5,104 nucleotides of DNA from JADJYF01 sp043782755 (GTDB lineage: Bacteria > Pseudomonadota > Gammaproteobacteria > Ga0077536), in assembly GCA_043782755.1 (NCBI GenBank), contig JAYWAC010000150.1:1-5104 (forward strand). Reading direction: 5' to 3'. Position numbers and translations under genes: made by a program. The notes beneath the pieces are model-generated. The model saw nothing but the letters and a program-made list of their open reading frames with translations, did not search any database and had not been told where the DNA came from. Positions 1 to 5,104 of the stretch are shown one piece after another. Position 1 is the stretch's first letter. Each line of letters begins with the position of its first letter.

Positions 1-330
1 ATCGGCAAGAGCAGCGCACCGGTGGTATTGGTCGAAGCAGTACGCCAGATTGCCAACGGCAATATCTATATCGACCCCGACATCGCCCAGCGTCTGGCCT
101 TTCAAAAGACCAAGGGTAGCGACTCACCGTTTCAAGCTTTGTCGACTCGCGAATTCGAGATTGTCTGTCTGCTGGCCGAAGGTCTCAGCGTTAACGCGAT
201 CGCCAATCGTCTGGCCTTGAGCTACAAGACGGTTGCCAACTACGCGACCCAGATCAAAAGCAAGATGGACGTCGGTACCACGTCCGAACTCACCCGTCTC
301 GCCATTCGCCACGGGCTCGTCAAAGCCTGA
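1..330 (+). CDS. NarL/FixJ-family response regulator with LuxR-type HTH (partial, 5' end outside window)
   Basis: The frame is open from base 1 and ends at TGA 328-330, giving 109 visible C-terminal residues; the true start lies upstream. Residues 1-24 look like the end of a receiver domain: the Lys in IGKSSAP (residue 3) fits the conserved beta-5 lysine, and VLVEAVRQIANGNIYID fits the last helix and linker. Residues 47-109 are a LuxR-type DNA-binding domain, with LSTREFEIVCLLAEGLS, then the turn NAIANRLALS and the recognition helix around YKTVANYATQIKSKM, ending at HGLVKA. Such proteins are phosphorylated by a sensor kinase and bind promoters as dimers. LuxR-type regulators of the AgmR/ErbR kind often control PQQ-dependent alcohol oxidation, and the neighbours fit that, but the phosphorylation site is not visible and the target assignment is inference. 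A GTG at 22 is in frame but would cut into the receiver, so it is not the start. Confidence 0.93.
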   Translation: MGKSSAPVVLVEAVRQIANGNIYIDPDIAQRLAFQKTKGSDSPFQALSTREFEIVCLLAEGLSVNAIANRLALSYKTVANYATQIKSKMDVGTTSELTRLAIRHGLVKA

Positions 331-344
331 GTGCAGACTGCCCG

Positions 345-387
345 CAGTGGGAGTTTTTCCCGTTCAATGAAGGGGAAAATCCCGCTG
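345..387 (+). terminator. Bulged hairpin after the regulator gene (terminator-like or operator)
   Basis: Arms 345-361 (CAGTGGGAGTTTTTCCC) and 372-387 (GGGGAAAATCCCGCTG) pair over about 16 base pairs, two of them G-U, with one bulged G at 353 and a ten-base loop at 362-371. It starts 15 bases after the regulator stop, a natural place for a terminator. The T-run lies inside the stem, however, and no U-tract follows 387, so this is not a canonical intrinsic terminator. It also lies just upstream of the candidate promoter of the receptor gene, so it could be a DNA dyad bound by a regulator. The pairing is seen directly; the role is uncertain. Confidence 0.5.
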
Positions 388-420
388 GTTCGGATGCGCT
401 TCGCCACTACAATGCCGCGC
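386..420 (+). promoter_or_regulatory. Candidate promoter of the TonB-dependent receptor gene
   Basis: TACAAT at 408-413 matches the sigma-70 -10 consensus at five of six positions. The -35 region is poor: TGGTTC at 386-391 with a 16-base spacer is the best I see. Transcription would start near 420, leaving a leader of about 30 bases before the ATG at 451. A weak -35 next to the dyad at 345-387 would fit an activator-dependent promoter, but this is inferred from sequence only. Confidence 0.35.
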
Positions 421-450
421 TCTTCACCTGGTTGCTATGGCACTGGCGAA

Positions 451-2937
451 ATGATTTCGAGACCACGCTGCTTGTCTGTTCTGCTCGCGGTCTGCCTGTG
501 GGCGAGTATCTATTCGACTATCGCAATGGCAGCCGAGGGCGCGGGTTTTGACGATGAAGTGGTGGTGGTCGCCGCCGCACCCGGCGCAGCCACGCGGCTC
601 GCCGCCGACGCTTTGCCTTTCACGGTACAGGCCGCCGACGCCGACGCTTTCAAGCGCGCACAGTCTAGCGATCTGACTGATTATCTCGGTGCCCATCTGG
701 GCAGCGTCAGCATCAACAGCGCACAAAGCAATCCACTGCAACCCGATGTGCAGTACCGTGGCTACACCGCTTCGCCGCTACTCGGGCTCGCGCAAGGTAT
801 CGCGGTGTTTCAGAACGGCGTGCGCGTCAACGAGCCGCTAGGCGATGCGGTCAATTGGGATCTCTTGCCCGACTCGGCGATGCACAGCATCACTCTGATC
901 GGCGGCAGCAATCCGCTCTATGGGCTCAATACCCTGGGTGGCGCCTTGTCGGTCGAAATGAAGAACGGCTTCAACTTTGACGGTCATGAGCTCGAGGCTT
1001 CGGGCGGATCTTGGGGGCGCGCCGAGACCAGCGCCGAGAGCGGCGGTAACAATGGCACGCTTGGCTACTACGTCGACGTCGATTATTTCAGTGAGGACGG
1101 TTGGCGCGCTCTGTCGGGCTCAAATGCGGTCAATGTCTATAGCGCCGCCAGCTACCGCGGCGCGGCTTCTACCTTGGATCTCGGATTTCAATACGGCAAT
1201 ACCGATCTCACCGGCAATGGCACGGCGCCGGTTGGTCTCGTGGCCATCGATCGCAGCGCGGTATTTACCGCGCCCGATATTACCCGCAACGAATTGTTCG
1301 GCTTCACTTTGAACGGCGAGCGCGATCTCGGTGAAGACTTCAAGCTCGCGACCACCGGACACTATCGACATGTGCAGACCTCGTCATTCAATGGCGACGC
1401 GTCCGATTTTCTCGCCTGTCAGTTGGGCGGCGGGCCTTTCCTGTTGGACGGCATCGACGATGACGCGCTCAAAGCGCTGGGACTCAACAGTGACGCGGTG
1501 TGCAAACATAATGCCCTCGGGGTGGCCAATCCTGTCGCGCTGGAAGCTGCTCTCAACGCCCTGGTCGCAGCGGGCGGCGAACACTTCAATCTCAATGATC
1601 TGACCCCCAGCCTGACTGGCTCAGGCCGCATCAGCGATGTGGCCATCAACAACCAGAGTGCGCGCGATCAGCAGAGTTACGGCCTCGATCTGCAGTTGTC
1701 GTCGCAGCACAAGCTGTTCGGACAGGGAAATTATCTGGTGGTGGGTGCGGGCTATGCGCGCGGTGCGGCGCGTTTCAATTCCGTCACCGAGTTGTCGAAC
1801 ATGGACCCCATCACGCGCAGCACGGCGGGCCTCGGTACTGGCTCTTTCTTGAGTCGTGAGGCCACCCACATCGATACCTTGAATGGCACCTGGAGCGTCT
1901 ATGCACTGGACTCGTTCGCTTTTACTTCGCGCCTGACCGTGACCGCCGGCGGTCGCTACAATGACACGCGCGTCAAGATCGGCGACCGCTCCGCACTGCG
2001 TCCGGAACTGAATGGCAGCCATGGCTACTCGCGTTTCAATCCCAGCATAGGCGCGACCTTTAAACTCGCCAAGGACAACAGTACCTACGTCAACTACAGC
2101 GAATCCTCGCGCGCACCGACGCCTATCGAACTGTCCTGCAACGACCAGACTTTCGACCGTGCGCGCGCCGCCGCCATTGCGCGCGGCGAAGACCCGCAAG
2201 ACGTCAACTTCGAATGCCGCTTGCCGAATGCCTTCCTGGCTGACCCCGAGTTGAAGCAGGTGGTGGCGAAGAGTGTGGAGTTCGGCGTGCGCGGACAGCT
2301 CGGCGTGGTGCATCATCGACTCGGCTATTTCCGCACCGTCAATCACGATGACATCATTTTTCAGACCACGGGTCGCGGCACTGGCTTGTTTGCGAACGTC
2401 GACAAGACCATGCGCGAAGGTTTCGAGTCGGCCTTTGCCGTCAGCATCGACAACTTCGACTATTCCATCGCCTATAGCTATGTACGCGCGACCTTTGAGG
2501 ATGATTTCAAGGTGCAAAGCCCCAATCATCCCTTCGCCGATGCGAAAGGCGAGCTGGCGGTGCGAGCCGGCGATCGTTTGCCCGGCATTCCGGCCCACCA
2601 GTTCAAGTTCAGCGCTGACTACCACACTCCCTGGCAGCTGACGGTCGGTTTGGATGTGTTGTACAACTCAGGGCAGTACCTGCGTGGCGATGAATCCAAT
2701 CAACTCGACCCACTGGCTGGCTATGCGCTGGTCAACCTGCGGGCGAACTATGCGGTGAACAAACATCTGGATGTATTCACCCGCATCAGCAATCTGTTCG
2801 ATACCGACTACGAGAGCTTCGGCCTGTTGGGCCGATCGCCGGCGGACGTGGTGCCGGGGCTGGCCGATCAGCGGCCGTTGTTCGTCGGTGCGGGCGCGCC
2901 GCGTGCAGCCTGGGTGGGGGTGCGGCTGCGCTTGTGA
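451..2937 (+). CDS. TonB-dependent outer-membrane receptor, possibly for PQQ or a related solute
   Basis: This 828-residue protein is a TonB-gated outer-membrane transporter: a plug inside a 22-strand beta-barrel, driven by TonB-ExbBD. From ATG 451 it begins with a signal peptide (MISRPRC, hydrophobic LSVLLAVCLWASI, likely cleavage at AMA|AEG after residue 27), then a TonB-box-like DDEVVVV at 34-40. The plug runs to about residue 170, with VQYRGYTASP, the GIAVFQNGVRVNE segment and NPLYGLNTLGGALSV at 154-168. The rest is barrel, ending WVGVRLRL. I chose 451 because it directly precedes the signal peptide; the frame is open upstream to GTG 331, but the extra 40 residues bury the signal peptide and overlap the hairpin and promoter. 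The ribosome-binding site is weak. The mature protein has only four cysteines, C323/C351 and C563/C589, in likely surface loops. PQQ as substrate is inferred from context: E. coli PqqU (YncD) also neighbours a YVTN propeller gene, yncE. Siderophores or metal chelates remain possible. Confidence 0.92.
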   Translation: MISRPRCLSVLLAVCLWASIYSTIAMAAEGAGFDDEVVVVAAAPGAATRLAADALPFTVQAADADAFKRAQSSDLTDYLGAHLGSVSINSAQSNPLQPDVQYRGYTASPLLGLAQGIAVFQNGVRVNEPLGDAVNWDLLPDSAMHSITLIGGSNPLYGLNTLGGALSVEMKNGFNFDGHELEASGGSWGRAETSAESGGNNGTLGYYVDVDYFSEDGWRALSGSNAVNVYSAASYRGAASTLDLGFQYGNTDLTGNGTAPVGLVAIDRSAVFTAPDITRNELFGFTLNGERDLGEDFKLATTGHYRHVQTSSFNGDASDFLACQLGGGPFLLDGIDDDALKALGLNSDAVCKHNALGVANPVALEAALNALVAAGGEHFNLNDLTPSLTGSGRISDVAINNQSARDQQSYGLDLQLSSQHKLFGQGNYLVVGAGYARGAARFNSVTELSNMDPITRSTAGLGTGSFLSREATHIDTLNGTWSVYALDSFAFTSRLTVTAGGRYNDTRVKIGDRSALRPELNGSHGYSRFNPSIGATFKLAKDNSTYVNYSESSRAPTPIELSCNDQTFDRARAAAIARGEDPQDVNFECRLPNAFLADPELKQVVAKSVEFGVRGQLGVVHHRLGYFRTVNHDDIIFQTTGRGTGLFANVDKTMREGFESAFAVSIDNFDYSIAYSYVRATFEDDFKVQSPNHPFADAKGELAVRAGDRLPGIPAHQFKFSADYHTPWQLTVGLDVLYNSGQYLRGDESNQLDPLAGYALVNLRANYAVNKHLDVFTRISNLFDTDYESFGLLGRSPADVVPGLADQRPLFVGAGAPRAAWVGVRLRL

Positions 2938-2945
2938 AGTAAGCA

Positions 2946-2977
2946 GGAAGATGGTGTCAGGCCTGACACCATCTTCC
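2946..2977. terminator. Perfect 32-bp palindrome between convergent genes (probable bidirectional terminator)
   Basis: GGAAGATGGTGTCAGG (2946-2961) is followed with no spacer by its exact reverse complement CCTGACACCATCTTCC (2962-2977). In RNA it would fold as a 14-bp stem with a GGCC loop, identical on either strand; two more pairs form outside it if C2978 is bulged. It begins 8 bases after the receptor stop and 5 bases from the propeller stop on the other strand, so it is placed to end both transcripts. No U-tract follows on either side, so termination may need Rho, or the hairpin may mainly protect 3' ends. The GTGTCAGG...CCTGACAC core may also belong to a dispersed palindromic repeat family; one copy is seen here. 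Confidence 0.7.
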
Positions 2978-2982
2978 CTGAA

Positions 2983-3927
2983 TCAATCGTCGATGACGAT
3001 GCCCCAGGGTGCTTCGCCGACCGCAATCTTGGTCACCACGGTATTGCTCTTGGTGTCGATCACCGAGACCTGATTGTCGACGCCGTCGGTGGTGTAGAGA
3101 TGCGCGCCATCGCGTGACTGGGCGAGACCCCACACGCGTTTACCTACCGGCACGCTGGTGATGATATCGAGCGTGTTGGAATCGAGCACGAACACACGAT
3201 TGGCGCGACCGCCCGCGACGAATAGACGCTTGCCGTCGCGGCTGACGACGATGTCCTTGGGCTTGGCCTGATCATCGCTCAAGGCCATCTTGCCGAGGAT
3301 GGTGCCACTCTCGACATCGACCTTCTTCACTTCGCCGCCGATCTCGGATGTCGCGTAGGCGGTCTTGCCGTCGGCGCTGAAGGTTGCTGAACGCGGGCGC
3401 GCACCGACCAGAATGCTGTTGATCACCTTGTGTTCGGGGATGGCGATGATGTGCAGCATGTTGGTCGATTCGCTGGTGACGATGGCGCGCGTGCCATCGG
3501 GCGAGATCGCGACACCTTCCGGTTCGATGCCGACTTCGATTTCCGTCAACAGCTTGCCGGTGTGAGGATCGATGACCGAGGCCTTGGCGTCGTTCTCGTT
3601 GGAGATGTAGATGTTGCCGTTCTTGTGCACGGCGAAGGCTTCCGGGTCGTCCCCGCTGGGGAAGTCACCTTTGACCTCGAGGGTCTTGGGATCGATGACC
3701 GCGATGTGATTCAAACCGCTGACCGCGACATAGACCGCGCTGCCGTCCGGTGCCAGGCCGATGCCGCGCGGCCGCTTGCCGATGGCGATGGTCTTGATGA
3801 CCTGGTTGGTCTTGCTGTCGATGACGCTGACGCTGTCGCCTTTCTCATTGGTGACGAACACGCGGCCGGTGGCCGCGACGCTATCTAGCGCAAGGCCGAG
3901 CAACAGGGCGAGAACGAGGATACGCAT
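2983..3927 (-). CDS. Secreted seven-bladed YVTN beta-propeller protein, PQQ-dependent-catabolism-associated type
   Basis: This 314-residue protein has a signal peptide (MRILVLALLLGLALDSVAA, residues 1-19) and then seven YVTN-type repeats, so it should be a periplasmic beta-propeller. Blade-start strands are visible at about residues 22 (RVFVTNE), 64 (AVYVAVSG), 105 (NIYISNEN), 147 (RAIVTSES), 189 (TAYATSEI), 234 (RLFVAGGR) and 276 (HLYTTDGV), interleaved with VIDxKT and VGxxPxGIxxSPDG motifs. The length and seven-fold repeat fit the family described as PQQ-dependent catabolism-associated beta-propeller (TIGR03866 as I recall it); E. coli YncE is a related propeller. No catalytic motif is seen, so a binding or scaffold role is likely. 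ATG 3927 is chosen because it starts the signal peptide and has a GGAG site 7 bases upstream. An upstream ATG at 3990 would overlap the preceding gene and spoil the signal peptide. It lies 50 bases downstream of the binding-like gene, probably in one operon. Confidence 0.92.
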   Translation of the reverse strand: MRILVLALLLGLALDSVAATGRVFVTNEKGDSVSVIDSKTNQVIKTIAIGKRPRGIGLAPDGSAVYVAVSGLNHIAVIDPKTLEVKGDFPSGDDPEAFAVHKNGNIYISNENDAKASVIDPHTGKLLTEIEVGIEPEGVAISPDGTRAIVTSESTNMLHIIAIPEHKVINSILVGARPRSATFSADGKTAYATSEIGGEVKKVDVESGTILGKMALSDDQAKPKDIVVSRDGKRLFVAGGRANRVFVLDSNTLDIITSVPVGKRVWGLAQSRDGAHLYTTDGVDNQVSVIDTKSNTVVTKIAVGEAPWGIVIDD

Positions 3928-3934
3928 GGGGGAA

Positions 3935-3938
3935 CTCC
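3935..3938 (-). promoter_or_regulatory. Ribosome binding site of the beta-propeller gene (decides the start)
   Basis: On the minus strand GGAG stands 7 bases before the ATG whose first base is 3927. This is the clearest Shine-Dalgarno match among the four genes. It supports the start that directly precedes the signal peptide over the longer reading from 3990. Confidence 0.75.
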
Positions 3939-3977
3939 GATTAAGCGAATGAAGAGGGCTGCTTGCGCGCGGCTGTG

Positions 3978-4832
3978 TCATTGGGTGCAAAGGGTATTGC
4001 CGAGGGAATCGAGGTCGCCGTTGGGGGCGACGCCGCGCACCGGCGCTTCGCCGACGATCTTGCCGCCTTCGACCAACAGCAGCGGCTGGCGCAGCTGGCC
4101 GTTGTCGCGAAAGCTCATATCGACGCCTTTCTGGCCGTCAAAGGCAAGATCCTTGCGCAGCGTGGTCAGCAGCGTGGCGGGCTCGGCGGCGTGCAATCGG
4201 GCGACAGTATCAGACACCAACTTGACTGCGGCCCAAGCCGCCCAGGCCTGATCGTTCATCGCACGGCCGGTGGCGTCGCTGTAGCGCTTGTTTAATTGGC
4301 TGCCGGCGTATTGTTCGGCGCTCGCGTCCCAAGCGCGGGCTTCGGCGTGGCTGCCCGGTTGTTTCTTTTGCCATTGTTTGACTGCGTCGGCGCGCATGGC
4401 TTGACTCGGAATGGTGTGCAGCAAGTTGGCGACACACTGGCCGCGCAGACTGTCGTCCTCGGCACGCACGTTTAATAACGGCGTGCCCTGGGCCTGGGTA
4501 GCGAACGCCGGCAGCGCGGCGGCTGCACCGTCGACAACGATAGCGCTTGCATGGGCGCCGAGAGCCGCAGCGACGTCCGCGCTGTCGACCAATTCATAAC
4601 TCACACCGAGAAACTTGCCCTGGGCGTTGGCCTCGCTGATGCCCTGGCGCGCGCCGGCGTGGGCATCGCTATCAGCCGGTCCAATAAAGGCGATACGCAC
4701 CGCGAGCGTCGGCGCGGCCCACAACGGCGCGCCGGCGAGCAATAGAGATACAAATAGGCTGAGTCTGGCGCGATGGCTGGTGGTAATGACTGGCGTGACG
4801 AAAGACGAGGCGGAGACGGATGAATTCGGCAT
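3978..4832 (-). CDS. Short periplasmic substrate-binding-like protein, PQQ-alcohol-dehydrogenase-associated family
   Basis: The 284-residue product has a signal peptide with a long n-region (hydrophobic LSLFVSLLLAGAPLW, likely cleavage A39|A40), then VRIAFIGP at 45-52, the usual first strand of a type-1 periplasmic binding fold. Family hallmarks follow: DSLRGQCVANLLHTIPSQAM (127-146), AWDASAEQYAGSQLNKRY (167-184), AMNDQAWAAWAAVKLV (191-206), MSFRDNGQLRQPLLLV (239-254) and LDSLGNTLC (274-282). These match my memory of the TIGR03863 family of substrate-binding proteins near PQQ alcohol dehydrogenases. Members I recall are about 100 residues longer; here the segment between QWQKK (153-157) and RAWDAS (166-171), normally much of the second lobe, seems missing while the frame stays intact. 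C133 and C282 could form a disulfide. The start is uncertain: ATG 4832 gives the more normal signal peptide, ATG 4904 adds 24 residues, and neither has a strong ribosome-binding site. The ligand is unknown. Confidence 0.85.
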   Translation of the reverse strand: MPNSSVSASSFVTPVITTSHRARLSLFVSLLLAGAPLWAAPTLAVRIAFIGPADSDAHAGARQGISEANAQGKFLGVSYELVDSADVAAALGAHASAIVVDGAAAALPAFATQAQGTPLLNVRAEDDSLRGQCVANLLHTIPSQAMRADAVKQWQKKQPGSHAEARAWDASAEQYAGSQLNKRYSDATGRAMNDQAWAAWAAVKLVSDTVARLHAAEPATLLTTLRKDLAFDGQKGVDMSFRDNGQLRQPLLLVEGGKIVGEAPVRGVAPNGDLDSLGNTLCTQ

Positions 4833-5104
4833 GGCGTGGGACGGACCTTGTGAGGATGACGCGGCGCCAGGCCGGGTCGAGTGCCAAATGGGCGTGCATT
4901 TCATAATTACACCAAGGGTCGCTCTGGTCTTTTCAGTTGAATGTCGCTAGTCTGAGCCGGCCCCGTAGCCGCCGCACAGCGCTCGGCATTCTAAGTGATG
5001 GATGCAGCGAATACCTGAGCCCCTTAGGTGCCAGGCGAGGGGGAAAATTCACCAGGGGAGCGCAGCGGCTTGTGCGCGGTGACGAGTCCTGAGTCATGGG
5101 CTGG
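4833..5104. other. Upstream intergenic region, no gene supported
   Basis: No open frame here has a convincing protein. The bases up to 4904 could be coding if the binding-like gene starts at its upstream ATG. The distal part holds the candidate promoter and dyad at 4981-5029, a GGGGAAAAT word at 5040-5048 also found in the receptor leader, and a small hairpin GCGCA (5060-5064) / TGCGC (5073-5077). The absence of a gene on either strand near 5104 suggests that the leader of a further gene, perhaps divergent on the plus strand, begins here, but the window ends before it can be seen. Confidence 0.5.
4981..5029 (-). promoter_or_regulatory. Candidate activator-dependent promoter of the binding-like/propeller operon
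   Basis: On the minus strand TAGAAT (4993 to 4988) matches the -10 consensus at five of six positions, placing the start of transcription near 4981. I see no good -35. Instead, an imperfect dyad ACCTGA-GCCCC-TTAGGT (5013-5029, six pairs, one G-T) is centred at 5021, about 40 bases upstream of the estimated start, where class II activators usually bind. The leader would be about 150 bases to ATG 4832. The dyad could instead fold in RNA. All of this is inferred from sequence. Confidence 0.3.

Noticed and set aside
331..450. Receptor start at GTG 331 directly after the regulator stop
   Set aside because: It would put 40 extra residues before the signal peptide and make the hairpin and the TACAAT element coding. 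ATG 451 gives a normal signal peptide.
1621..2625. Long open frame of 334 codons on the minus strand inside the receptor gene
   Set aside because: It lies wholly opposite the receptor coding sequence. Its translation shows no recognisable domain, signal or repeat, and GC-rich codon bias often leaves such antisense frames open.
3430..3888. Plus-strand open frame of 152 codons opposite the propeller gene
   Set aside because: The Asp-, Val- and Arg-rich translation mirrors the repeated antisense codons of the YVTN blades, and it has no independent start signal or domain.
2983..3927. Propeller repeats read as DNA tandem repeats
   Set aside because: The blade repeats are conserved in protein but diverged in DNA, as usual for old intragenic duplications; no recent tandem array is present.
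3928..3990. Propeller start at ATG 3990, overlapping the binding-like gene
   Set aside because: The added 21 residues are polar and precede a complete signal peptide, and ATG 3927 has a GGAG site at proper spacing.
4615..4950. Plus-strand open frame of 111 codons opposite the binding-like gene
   Set aside because: It shadows the signal-peptide region of the minus-strand gene, with low-complexity Ala-rich translation and no family resemblance.
5096..5104. ATG near the right edge as the start of a divergent gene
   Set aside because: Only three codons are visible and no clear ribosome binding site precedes them, so a gene cannot be claimed.
4951..5104. Riboswitch in the upstream region
   Set aside because: I compared it by eye with cobalamin, TPP, glycine and c-di-GMP cores and saw no conserved core motif; only small hairpins are present.

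Overview
The window reads as a GC-rich proteobacterial chromosome segment, most likely from a gammaproteobacterium. That is judged from base composition and the protein families, and no genus can be named. It holds four protein-coding genes. Three of them look like accessory genes of a PQQ (pyrroloquinoline quinone)-dependent alcohol-oxidation locus. No PQQ-dependent dehydrogenase and no PQQ biosynthesis gene lies inside the window.

Layout: 1-330 (+) is the C-terminal part of a NarL/FixJ-type response regulator with a LuxR-type helix-turn-helix. 331-450 is a short regulatory gap with a strong bulged hairpin (345-387) and a TACAAT -10 candidate. 451-2937 (+) is a large TonB-dependent outer-membrane receptor. 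2938-2982 lies between convergent genes and contains a perfect 32-bp palindrome. 2983-3927 (-) is a secreted seven-bladed YVTN beta-propeller protein. 3978-4832 (-) is a short periplasmic substrate-binding-like protein of the PQQ-alcohol-dehydrogenase-associated family. 4833-5104 is an upstream region with a dyad and a TAGAAT -10 candidate; I can support no gene in it.

Inferred working together: the regulator may control the locus. The receptor may take a scarce solute through the outer membrane using TonB energy; PQQ itself is plausible because E. coli YncD/PqqU imports PQQ and sits beside the propeller gene yncE. The propeller and binding-like protein are periplasmic partners. The ABC ATPase and permease genes that I recall accompanying these two proteins elsewhere do not follow the propeller gene here. 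The binding-like protein also seems to lack a central stretch of the usual fold. Together these are the most unusual aspects of the window and suggest that the pair may have a role other than classical ABC transport.
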